Assembly: GCA_004151065.3 (NCBI GenBank)
Contig: NWUY0300108208.1
Coordinates: 1-11,801, forward strand
Length of the DNA: 11,801 nucleotides
Direction: 5' to 3'
From: Larix sibirica
Lineage: Eukaryota > Streptophyta > Pinopsida > Pinales > Pinaceae
Below, in pieces: positions 1-7,942 of this stretch (position 1 is its first letter; each line of letters opens with the position of its first letter). Under the pieces are notes generated by a model. The model was given only the letters and a program-made list of their open reading frames with translations, did not search any database and was not told the origin of the DNA. Made by a program: the position numbers and the translations under genes.

Positions 1-408
1 ATAGTAGGGTAGGGGGGGTGAGCAATAGGGTGAATGAGAGGCTCCAAAACAGTTCTGAAACAAGATATCAGATCTGTTATGAGGCTTATAACATCCCCCA
101 AATAGAGTGTGGTCTTGCTTGACATGTTACCCTATGAACTTCCAACCCCCCAGTGGTGTCACTATAGGCCTAGAAACCACTTTTCAGGCCTTAAAACTTA
201 GCAAAAGTGCTTGATATATCTGCTCTACGTGTGATAACATATTTGCAATACAAAACCCCAGTTGACACAAATATGGAGATATCACACAAATCAACCACAA
301 GGTGAAAATGCCCTAAAAAATCTACCATTAATTCAACTAGGTTGCATTTTTCCATCCATACAGAATTTCCAAATTGCTAGTATTTTTTGAGATAAATTTT
401 CCCAAATT

Positions 409-417
409 TTAGGGTTT
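409..417 (-). promoter_or_regulatory. telo-box motif (distal copy)
   Basis: TTAGGGTTT is an exact reverse complement of the plant telo-box AAACCCTAA. It is about 900 nt from the ATG, so a role in this gene is uncertain. Confidence 0.3.
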
Positions 418-625
418 TTTCGATATTATATTTTTTTGGATTTTTGAAATAAATGTACAAGAGAATTTTGACAAAAAGAGTGAAGAGACGGGGATATGAT
501 CTTATAGTCTTTTCAACCTAAGGGCAATTAGAGATCGAAGTCAACGTCCCTACTCAATTTGGCTATTCAATGTTTACCAACTAGGGCTAGAGGCTAGTGA
601 CCCGATACTAGGTCAAAGTAGCCAA

Positions 626-641
626 AAACCCTAATTAGGGT
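626..641 (+). promoter_or_regulatory. telo-box inside a 14-bp perfect palindrome
   Basis: AAACCCTAA at 626-634 is an exact telo-box. Bases 628-641 (ACCCTAATTAGGGT) form a perfect palindrome, so the telomere-like hexamer appears on both strands back to back. Confidence 0.35.
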
Positions 642-997
642 AAAAGATGAATTCCCAGGCCCATAGTGGAGAGCTCCTTCAACAGGAAGGTCTCCTCATA
701 CAAAGTTGACAAGATGTCGCTAAAAAACCCTATTTGACCTTGCCTAGGGTACAAAACCAAAAAAGAAAATGGAGAGATTTTACCAACATCAACCAAGAAA
801 GAGAGCAAGAGATACTTCTTAGGTCCATCCTTAGAGACGACTTGTTACAACCATTCTTAGGATCAACCTTGCAAGATAGCATAAACCCTAGAAGATTGAC
901 CGTTCACCATCACTCAAATGCTCCAAAAGACCAAGATAAAAAGTAATAAGTGCATATTAGAACCCTTGTTCATGTTTACAAATTAAAGTAAGAAGCC

Positions 998-1006
998 TTA
1001 TTTATA
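998..1006 (+). promoter_or_regulatory. TATA-like element (candidate core promoter)
   Basis: The sequence TTATTTATAT lies about 310 nt before the PTB-like ATG. A start site about 30 nt downstream would place the telo-box at 1072-1080 within the early leader. This is inferred from motif and position only; AT-rich plant flanks contain such strings by chance. Confidence 0.25.
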
Positions 1007-1071
1007 TCGGGCTTGCTTGACTTGACTTAACTTTAGAGCTTACCTTACTAAAAAAATAAAATAATTTAATT

Positions 1072-1080
1072 TTAGGGTTT
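1072..1080 (-). promoter_or_regulatory. telo-box motif near the probable transcription start
   Basis: TTAGGGTTT lies 236 nt upstream of the ATG and about 70 nt after the TATA-like string. In plants, telo-boxes close to the start site are common in genes of ribosome and RNA metabolism, which suits an RNA-binding protein gene. Function is inferred from motif and position. Confidence 0.4.
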
Positions 1081-1315
1081 GGGTCTTTACTTATTTAGCC
1101 TCTTGTTAATTACTTGAATCTATATTTCTCATGCTATCTAACAACTTGATGTTTTTTGTACTATTTTCAGGTGACTATTTCTGCAGTGCATGTCATTGTA
1201 TTTTCTGCATTCTACATGTGTGTTGACATGGAAAATGTGATTTTGTGCTTATCTAATCTGAGCTAGTATTGTTTTCATGTTCTGATTGTTAGATTTTTTT
1301 GAGGCCTGGTTCAAT

Positions 1316-4300
1316 ATGACGGAAGCATCAAAAGTTCTTCATATTCGCAATGTTGGAGCTGAAGTATCTGAGGTATTGCTTCCTATAAAGATTGGTTATG
1401 CTTCATTTTCTTTCCAACGTTGTGTTTCTATATAATCATTTTCAGTATCACTCAGTTTTGTGCTTGTAAAACCTCCAGAGTGACTTGTTACAACTGGTGC
1501 AACGTTTTGGTACAGTAACAAAACTTGTGATGTTGCGTGCAAAAAATCAGGTTGGAGAAATCAATGCCCTTCCTCAGTAATTTTATCTTCCATTTCTGTA
1601 TAGTAGATACTTTTGTGCTTTTATCTAGGTGTGAATAATTAACATTTTGTGCTTGTGTGATAGGCTCTCATGCAAATGCATGATATCCCATCTGCCATAA
1701 ATGTACTAGATCATTATGAAACAGTGCAGCCAAGTATAAGGTAGGAATCAGGATGCTTGGACAGTTGCATATTTTTTACAGATGATTTTTCATTTCTTCT
1801 TTGTTTGTTGCCTACTCAATTTTGAAATATTTGCAGAGGGAGGAATGTCTACATTCAGTTTTCTTCTCACCAGGAGTTAACAACAACTGAGCAGTCAGGG
1901 CAGGCACGGCGAAATGGTGATCAGGTGCATACTAATAGTTTTCCTTTATAAGTTGTGACTGCAGTGAAATAAAAGGACAAACAGACTGGTTGAACATTGT
2001 TGAAACTACATGCTCACTCTCTGTCTTAGTTACAAGTCTTTTCTCATGTGTTCCTTTCTCACTGCTTTTCTCTATGTATGTCTTCTTTCTTGTGTCTTTG
2101 CTGTGCTGGATTGGTGAGGGCCGTTTTCAGGATTCACAGCCCAATCGCATTCTCTTAGTTACCATTCATCACCTGCTCTATCCCATCACAGTGGAAGTGC
2201 TGCATCAAGTTTTTTCCCCTCATGGCTTTGTCGAGAAGATCGTCATCTTTCAGAAGTCTGGTCAGCTTCTTCTAGTCTTCTGAATTTCTGATTCTTATTT
2301 CATTCTTTCCTTTCTAATGCTGCAAGGGTCAAGGGACTTGATAGTTCTTTCTTCTTTCTAGTAAATCTCATTCTCTTAATACTTGATACATCATATTTCT
2401 GTAGTGTAGGAAATATTGATAAATGATTTCACAAGCTTGCTTCGGACTCTATGATATTCTAAATTATATGACATTCTTAGAAGTTACGGATGTCTTTCAG
2501 TTCAGGAGTCATCTGTGTGAATGATTCTCGGTCTCTGCAGGTTTACAAGCTTTTGTTCAGTATTCTTCAAGACAAAATGCCATGCAAGCTAGAAACACTC
2601 TTCAGGCATGTAGCCACCACAAATTGATGCATATTCTTATTATTGATTTCTTGCAACATATGGTGACATGAGAGGCTTAACTTTTAAATTGGGGTATCTT
2701 GGAATATATTCTGCAGGGGCGCAATATCTATGATGGATGTTGCCAGCTAGACATTCAGTTCTCTAAGTATGCCTCCACTAATGTTAATGTTTCCATTTGT
2801 TTGAATGATTGTATTTAGGAGTTCTTTTTCAGTATTTTCTTATGGCATACTTGTTTCTTTTTGCTAGCCTTACAGAGTTACAAGTGAACTACAATAATGA
2901 AAGAACCAGGTAAAAATTTGGACATTTTGCTAGTATGACATCATATGATTGCCTCTCAGTTTCAAACTTTCACATGTACAATGCATGCTGGTTTTGTCTA
3001 TAATACTATAAATTACTTTGGACAGGGACTTCACAAACCCGTCGTTGCCTACTGAGCAGAAACATCGATTGCCAGCTCAGGTGAATGCTGTTGTATGATT
3101 GCATCTGGGAATTACCTATATTAACATGAACAGGGCATTTGATTAATATGGTTCTTTCTGATTTTTTTGTTGCGCAATTTTTTTTCTTCTAAGACTGTAC
3201 TTTCCTATTTTGTGATGACAGTCTTTTGGAGATGCAGGAGGCATGTACGGCATCCAACCAGGTGGGTCTAGGCCAGGTAACCAGTTCCTGAAACTATAAT
3301 ATTTCTAGCTTCATAGAGTTGTTTTGGATTATGAACCTATTAATTAAGTATTTACATGATCTTTTCCACCTTTTAAATTGTGCAGTATCATTGCATCATA
3401 TGGTCGGTGCTCAGGCAATGGGACTAAACTCGTTACAGGTCTGGTAGTCAGCTTGAGCTGCAATTCCATTCCTCCAAAATCAATTCCAAGTTGAATTTAA
3501 ATCAATTCATCAATTTCTCACTAATCTAATTCAGTTCTTTTTGGTATGAATGTTTATTTCACAGATGCCTGTTAACAATGCATCCGCAGTTATGGAAGCC
3601 TTTGGAGGCGTCCTACCACGAGGAGTAGTGGGTAATAATGATAGATGCACTGTTCTGGTTGCCAACTTGAATTCGGAGGTATGTTTGATTGGTTGTACTG
3701 CATTCCTTGTGCAACTTGTACATATTACTTTCTCAAGAGCTTTTACTGGATTTAACATTGGGTTCCGTTTTAAACTGAATTCAACATCATTTGATTTGCT
3801 TCAGAAAATAGATGAAGATAAGCTTTTCAATTTGTTCTCGATCTACGGAAATATATTACGCATCAAGCTACTCCGGAACAAACCTGATCATGCCCTGATC
3901 CAGATGTCCGATGGTTTACAGGCAGAATTGGCTGTCAACTTTTTGAAGGTAGATTTTTGAACTTCTATGTTAGCTAATATTAGTAGAATTGATTGAAACC
4001 AAGGTCTAACAGTTTAATATGTGACACAGGGAGCAATGTTATTCGGAAAACGATTGGAAGTTAACTTCTCTAAACATCCACAGATACACCCATCTTCAGA
4101 CTCTATTGATTACTCAGGTTCTAAATTGAACCGTTTTAACCGTAATTTGACAAAGAACTACCGGTATTGTTGTTCTCCAACAAAGATGATTCACGTTTCC
4201 AGCCTTCCTGCTGATGTCACAGAAGATGACGTAGTATCTCATTTGGAAGAACATGGTAATATAATTAGCAGCAAACTCTTTGAGGCTAATGGCAAGAAAC

Positions 4301-4428
4301 AGGCACTGATTCTTTTTGAAAACGAAGAGCAGGCTACAGAAGCCCTTGTTTGCAAACATGCAAGCACTATTGATGGTTCAACCGTCAGATTGTCATTTTC
4401 TCAGCTTCAGTCCATTTCAGCATCTTAA
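1316..4428 (+). CDS. PTB3: polypyrimidine tract-binding protein, PTB3-like, four RRMs (14 exons)
   Basis: This gene encodes an RNA-binding regulator of alternative splicing and mRNA fate. Exons, joined in frame: 1316-1372, 1479-1550, 1664-1740, 1837-1924, 2131-2260, 2541-2605, 2717-2766, 2868-2909, 3026-3080, 3222-3276, 3386-3438, 3565-3678, 3805-3948 and 4030-4428 (TAA). The CDS is 1401 nt for 466 aa; Arabidopsis PTB3 is about 430 aa. RRM1 spans about 6-79 (VLHIRNV, ALMQMHDI), RRM2 104-182 (ILLVTIHH, LQAFVQY), RRM3 275-348 (CTVLVANL, HALIQM) and RRM4 386-460 (MIHVSSL, QALILFE). The linker at 195-272 is the least conserved part and accounts for the extra length. RRM3 and RRM4 are joined through the conserved FNRN...KNYRYCCSPTK stretch. 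The start is supported by an in-frame upstream TGA and an N-terminus (MTEASKVLHIRNVG) like PTB3. No stop or frameshift interrupts the exons. All introns are GT-AG except intron 6. PTB identity is certain; the PTB3 subclass rests on four RRMs and the N-terminus. Confidence 0.93.
2016..2100 (+). promoter_or_regulatory. CU-rich tract in intron 4 (candidate PTB sites)
   Basis: About six TCTT or CTTTCT-type motifs fall within 85 nt, ending 30 nt before the exon 5 acceptor. PTB proteins bind such CU motifs, so this could serve self-regulation. Part of the enrichment may be just the ordinary polypyrimidine tract of a plant intron. Confidence 0.35.
2286..2380 (+). promoter_or_regulatory. CU-rich tract and decoy acceptor in intron 5
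   Basis: Intron 5 (2261-2540) is the longest in the gene. Near its start it has repeated TTCTT/CTTTC motifs and a strong acceptor-like string (TTCTTTCTTCTTTCTAG, ending at 2361). The base after it opens TAA. Use of this site would open a stop-rich exon, which makes it a candidate for splicing-coupled decay. Confidence 0.3.
2606..2716 (+). other. intron 6 of the PTB-like gene, non-canonical GC-AG
   Basis: Exon 6 ends in CTTCAG and the intron begins GCATGT. The acceptor is CTGCAG before GGGCGC, giving L-Q-G-R-N-I-Y, as in PTB proteins. The nearest GT (2610-2611) would add 4 nt to exon 6 and break the frame. GC-AG introns are a known minor class, usually with an otherwise strong donor such as this CAG|GC. 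Confidence 0.8.
3679..3804 (+). other. intron 12, stop-free and divisible by three
   Basis: The intron (GTATGT...TTCAG) is 126 nt and lies between two codons. Read through, it gives 42 sense codons with no stop. Retention would insert 42 residues just after the first beta strand of RRM3 (after VANLNSE) while leaving the rest of the protein in frame. The clean protein match on both sides shows that it is normally an intron. Confidence 0.75.
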
Positions 4429-4751
4429 ATGTGGAAGTTTTGACAATTTCGGACAGAGGATCGCTTTATTGACATCTTTGCATTGGTGGTATTGATAGTT
4501 GTTGTCTTTTTTGATTAAATGTTTACAATTGCTCGTGGAGCTACTGTTGGACTTACTTTGAGTTGATTGAGTACCTTTAATTGACAAATGATTGGAGGAC
4601 TACAGAAAAATGGTTTGAATGTTTTGGTCATTATTTTTGGTCTTACAATATGTTCTCTCTGATGTGTCTAACCAATGTAGAAAGAAGTGTTTAAGAATAA
4701 TTTTTCTTTCATATTAGTGTTCTCTGGTATACTTGAGCAAAGCTGAGCATT
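4429..4751 (+). other. probable 3' UTR and downstream flank of the PTB-like gene
   Basis: There is no coding signal here. No canonical AATAAA occurs on the + strand between the stop and 5648. AATAAT at 4696-4701, followed by a T-rich stretch, is the best nearby candidate for a poly(A) signal; plants tolerate such variants. The transcript end is therefore a guess. Confidence 0.4.
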
Positions 4752-4879
4752 AAACTGTTTGATGAGTGCCCACGGGGCGTAAAATAGACAGTGAATGGGT
4801 GTACTGTTAAGACACTCCTTGTGTTAGGTCACCAGATTGAAACTCTGTGGGTACTAGCTTACAGAAAAACTGTTTGATG
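4752..4879 (+). mobile_element. probable short SINE-like retroposon with 13-bp target duplication
   Basis: The 13-mer AAACTGTTTGATG occurs at 4752-4764 and again at 4867-4879, flanking a 102-bp insert at 4765-4866. The left copy is preceded by TT, giving TT|AAAC, close to the L1-endonuclease nick pattern that SINEs use. Inside, TGCCCACGGGG (4767-4777) matches the Pol III A-box TGGCNNAGTGG at 6 of 9 defined bases. AGATTGAAACT (4834-4844) is a B-box with the changes expected from CpG decay. The insert ends in ACAGAA, a very short tail. The T11 run at 4881-4891 lies outside the right repeat and so belongs to the target. The direct repeats are certain; the SINE reading is likely, and I cannot assign a family. 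Confidence 0.6.
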
Positions 4880-4941
4880 GTTTTTTTTTTTAATGTTCTG
4901 ATTTATTGACCACAAATTTGTTCTAGCCGGTCCCTCATCGT

Positions 4942-4972
4942 AATGGCATTTTATTTTTGGAGCAATGCCATT
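4942..4972. repeat. 9-bp inverted repeat
   Basis: AATGGCATT (4942-4950) and AATGCCATT (4964-4972) can pair across a 13-nt loop. There is no T-tract or other context giving it a role. Confidence 0.4.
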
Positions 4973-5512
4973 TAGCCCGATATGTGACCTTTTAAGGGTT
5001 TTCAGTTTCCATTGATAACAATGCTTTTGTAACTTTGGATTTGCAGGTTGTTAATTGTGAATTTAGCAGACTCCAAACTCTTCCATTTGCATATTTTTCT
5101 GTTCACATAGAATGAAAAACTTAATGGTACAACTTGACATGGGTCTGTTGAAAAATAACAGGGTTATCTAACTTGCATCTGTTCCACTTGATTCTGTCTT
5201 TATAATTTCATTGTTTACATTTTAAACATGGAAACGTAAGTTTACTAGTCTACATATATTTGGAGACCTAAATTTATTTTATACCGTGTTCTTTTATCAT
5301 TTGTGACAAAGTTCATATTATTTGCATGTATTCAGCTTAAACATGGGATTTCTTTGCAAGCAGATTAATGTTAAAATTTGTGTCAACACACGATACTTCG
5401 TTTATCCTTCATTTCTCAATTAAATGATACGCAAAAAGGGGTATGGCCTCTTCGGGGTACTTGTGAACTAATGAGATTTGTCATTTGATGGCGTGATGAG
5501 CAAGAGGTGATT

Positions 5513-5546
5513 TGGAGCATTTCTTGGGTTGGAGCATATCTTGGGT
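5513..5546 (+). repeat. 17-bp tandem duplication
   Basis: TGGAGCATTTCTTGGGT at 5513-5529 is followed directly by TGGAGCATATCTTGGGT at 5530-5546, with one mismatch. It is a small local slippage event. Confidence 0.85.
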
Positions 5547-6069
5547 CACTCTAACTGAAATGGTCTCAACTGTAGAAAATCAAAATCATTGCATTTGATA
5601 TGGTTTCTTCCTTTGTAGGATAAAACATTCATATGTTTTTCTCCCCAAATAAAACTTCGTAGGATCTCCCTTTTTCCCAGAATGTCTGGATCGAAGGTGG
5701 TTCAATTGCCAGCCACGACAGCACATGGTAAACCCGAAGGACATCACTGGATTTGACCTTGTAACATATGGCTTCCTTGTTGATAACATGCTTTGCGTGG
5801 ATGGTTAAACTGATCGAGCTAAAACTCATGGTTAATAAAACATTCCTTCTTATATAGTTGAGACCAGATTTTGATTTAATTTAATTGTTATGAAATCTTG
5901 CCTCCTACTCCTCGTTTAATGTCCATAGTATACTCAATAGTAACAAATTACTCAAATTTTAGAAAGATCCATGCTATGTATTTTTTGGTTCAGTCAGGAT
6001 ATGCTGATTCATAAATGTTAGATCCTTTCTGAGCAAAAGCCTTGACTACATGAATGTTGGTTTTACGGT

Positions 6070-6199
6070 GACCATTTTTCCCTTTCGTTAATAATATTTT
6101 TCACTTAATTTTGTTCTGATGGGAGTGGTTTGGAGACCATTTTTTCTTTTCGTTAAGTATACTTTTTCACTTAATCTTGTTCTGATGGGAAGTTGACAT
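6070..6199 (+). repeat. 65-bp imperfect tandem duplication
   Basis: The unit starting GACCATTTTT at 6070 recurs at 6135. Both copies carry a TTTCGTTAA core, TTTTTCACTTAAT and TTGTTCTGATGGGA. There are several substitutions and the second copy loses similarity after about 6192, so the duplication is old. Confidence 0.8.
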
Positions 6200-6320
6200 C
6201 CTACTTGTCTACTCTATATTCACAGATTTAAATAGCCTCAATGTAACTGAATAATCAGTGAAGTAAAAACATTCTGCTGCTCATTGATTTAATGCGGCTT
6301 AATATTTATTTTCCAGTATG

Positions 6321-6464
6321 CGGAATGTGATATTTTTGGTAAATCTTATAGTTTGTATTTTATTGAGTTTTATACATTCACATTTGTGTTACATGCATTA
6401 TCTAATGTTAAATTTTAATTATAGCAATATAATTTTCATCTCATTTAACTTATAAACAAATTAG
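6321..6464 (+). repeat. AT-rich spacer of tandem unit A
   Basis: This non-pol sequence begins CGGAATGTGATATTTTTGG and leads into the gypsy pol fragment at 6465. It is about 97% alike to the spacers of units B and C over 115 nt but carries 29 extra nucleotides just before the pol junction (around 6436-6464). I cannot identify it; it does not translate like any part of pol. Confidence 0.75.
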
Positions 6465-6929
6465 AATCACTGAAAGAATAACTATGCACAGAAACAATAG
6501 AGAGCAAAGATGGAGGCCAATCACCAAGTGGCCTACTCCTACAAATGTCACTAAAGTTAGGAGCCTTTTGGGGGTAGCACAATATCTTCAGAAGTTCATA
6601 GTTTTATTTTTTGGTTATGGCTGCGACTCTCTATTCCATAACATCCAACAACAAGGGGTTCTAGTTGGGGAAGAATCGGTAGAATGCCTTTAAAGAGCTC
6701 AACTGAAAGATCTATCAGACACCAATTCTCGCATTGCGTAGTTTGCAAAAGCCTTTCAAATTGGAGATAGATGCAAGTTGGTATTCTATGTGAGAGCTTT
6801 TGATGCAAGGAGTGAGGCCAGTATGCTATCATGATGAAATGTTCCATGGTAGAGTCCTGAACTACCCGACATATGATAAGAAACTGTGTCCTAGTTTAAT
6901 ATGTAAAGAAGTGCAAGCACTATCTAATG
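6465..6929 (+). pseudogene. Ty3/gypsy pol fragment, tandem unit A (RT end to RNase H)
   Basis: Frames together read the end of gypsy reverse transcriptase (ITKWPTPTNVTKVRSLLG, then AQYLQKF) and the start of RNase H (KPFKLEIDASW, then PVCYHDEMFHGRVLNYPTYD). The reading is broken by an extra A after GAGGCC (shared with B and C), by a TGA in the segment before the RNase H, and by another after DASWYSM. The family glutamate following YDK is a lysine here. The fragment stops inside the domain at 6929, where it joins the next unit's spacer. It is a non-functional relic. Its left part is about 95% like unit C, a 72-bp core is identical, and its right part is only about 82% like unit C. Confidence 0.85.
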
Positions 6930-7506
6930 TGGAATGTGATATTTTTGGTAAATCTTATAGTTTGTATTTTATTGAGTTTTATACATTCATATTTGTGTTA
7001 CATGCATCATCTAATGTTAAATTTTAATTATAGCAATATAATTTATCACCGAAAGAATAACTATGCACAAAAACAATAGAGCAAAGATGGAGGCCAATCA
7101 CTAAGTGTCCTACTCCTACAAATGTCACTAAAGTTAGGAGCCTTTTGGGGGTAGCACAATATCTTTGGAAGTTCATAGCTTTTTTTGGGTATGACTGTGA
7201 CACTCCATTACATAACATCCGACAACAAGGGGGGGTTCTAGTTGGGGAAGAATCAATAGAATGCCTTTAAAGAGCTCAAGTGAAAGATCTACTAGACACC
7301 AATTCTCGCATTGCGTAGTTTGCAAAAGCCTTTCAAATTGGAGATAGATGCAAGTTGGTATTCTATGTGAGAGCTTTTGATGCAAGGAGTGAGGCCAGTA
7401 TGCTATCATGATGAAATGTTCCATGGTAGAGTCCTGAACTACCCGACATATGATAAGAAACTGTGTCCTAGTTTAATATGTAAAGAAGTGCAAGCACTAT
7501 CTAATG
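6930..7506 (+). repeat. 577-bp tandem unit B, a mosaic of units C and A
   Basis: The unit consists of a spacer (6930-7044) and a pol fragment (7045-7506). Sequence 6717-7365 is identical by eye to 7294-7942, a 649-bp match at a lag of 577. Left of 7294, unit B matches unit C and differs from A; right of 7365 it matches A and differs from C. The pol content and its defects are as in A and C (extra A after GAGGCC, stops before and inside RNase H), so all copies descend from an already dead element. Confidence 0.9.
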
Positions 7507-7942
7507 TGGAATGTGATATTTTTGGTAAATCTTATAGTTTGTATTTTATTGAGTTTTATACATTCATATTTGTGTTACATGCATCATCTAATGTTAAATT
7601 TTAATTATAGCAATATAATTTATCACCGAAAGAATAACTATGCACAAAAACAATAGAGCAAAGATGGAGGCCAATCACTAAGTGTCCTACTCCTACAAAT
7701 GTCACTAAAGTTAGGAGCCTTTTGGGGGTAGCACAATATCTTTGGAAGTTCATAGCTTTTTTTGGGTATGACTGTGACACTCCATTACATAACATCCGAC
7801 AACAAGGGGGGGTTCTAGTTGGGGAAGAATCAATAGAATGCCTTTAAAGAGCTCAAGTGAAAGATCTACTAGACACCAATTCTCGCATTGCGTAGTTTGC
7901 AAAAGCCTTTCAAATTGGAGATAGATGCAAGTTGGTATTCTA
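7507..7942 (+). repeat. tandem unit C, left part (spacer plus pol start)
   Basis: The spacer is 7507-7621 and pol begins at 7622. It is identical to unit B up to 7942. After that it continues as the original, longer pol sequence instead of jumping to a new spacer, so C is the unit attached to the rest of the element. Confidence 0.88.

Larger units (their letters stand above)
1..1315 (+). other. 5' flanking and leader region of the PTB-like gene
   Basis: This stretch is AT-rich and holds no gene I can recognise. The only open frame of note (734-946) starts at TTG, not ATG, and resembles no family I know. The last part must contain the transcription start and the 5' UTR of the downstream gene. 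An in-frame TGA at 1283-1285, 30 nt before the ATG, shows that the coding frame does not extend further up in unspliced form. A pyrimidine-rich stretch ending in CAG at 1161-1170 and another CAG at 1186 could be acceptors of a 5' UTR intron, but I could not identify a matching donor. The first 700 bases may be an old repeat, but nothing in them identifies one. Confidence 0.6.
4880..6320. other. AT-rich intergenic spacer with no recognisable gene
   Basis: No family-level protein match is visible on either strand. It contains a 9-bp inverted repeat, a 17-bp tandem duplication and a 65-bp imperfect tandem duplication, listed separately. AATAAA occurs at 5648-5653 and 5834-5839 but is far from any gene end. 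A 156-nt open stretch at 5653-5808 (+) is unidentified. Confidence 0.6.

Noticed and set aside
734-946. 70-codon open frame on the + strand upstream of the PTB gene
   Set aside because: It begins at TTG, has no ATG context, matches no family I know and lies in a flank with no splice or conservation evidence.
1990-2283. 97-codon + strand open frame read as a separate gene
   Set aside because: It is intron 4 read through into exon 5 of the PTB gene; only the part after 2131 is coding.
3550-3960. 136-codon + strand open frame read as an independent ORF
   Set aside because: It is exons 12 and 13 of the PTB gene plus the stop-free intron 12; its ATG lies in intron 11.
4114-4359. 81-codon minus-strand open frame
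   Set aside because: It is antisense to PTB exon 14, which has a clear RRM reading on the + strand.
4765-4866. The insert as a functional tRNA gene
   Set aside because: The A- and B-boxes are degenerate and I cannot fold an acceptor stem or anticodon arm. The flanking direct repeats point to retroposition.
6321-7506. The tandem units as LTRs or as a satellite array
   Set aside because: The units contain pol coding sequence and lack LTR ends. Three units with one recombinant is better explained by local duplication.
6596-7795. Minus-strand open frames repeated at a 577-bp spacing
   Set aside because: They are antisense shadows of the gypsy pol repeats; the + strand gives recognisable RT and RNase H motifs.
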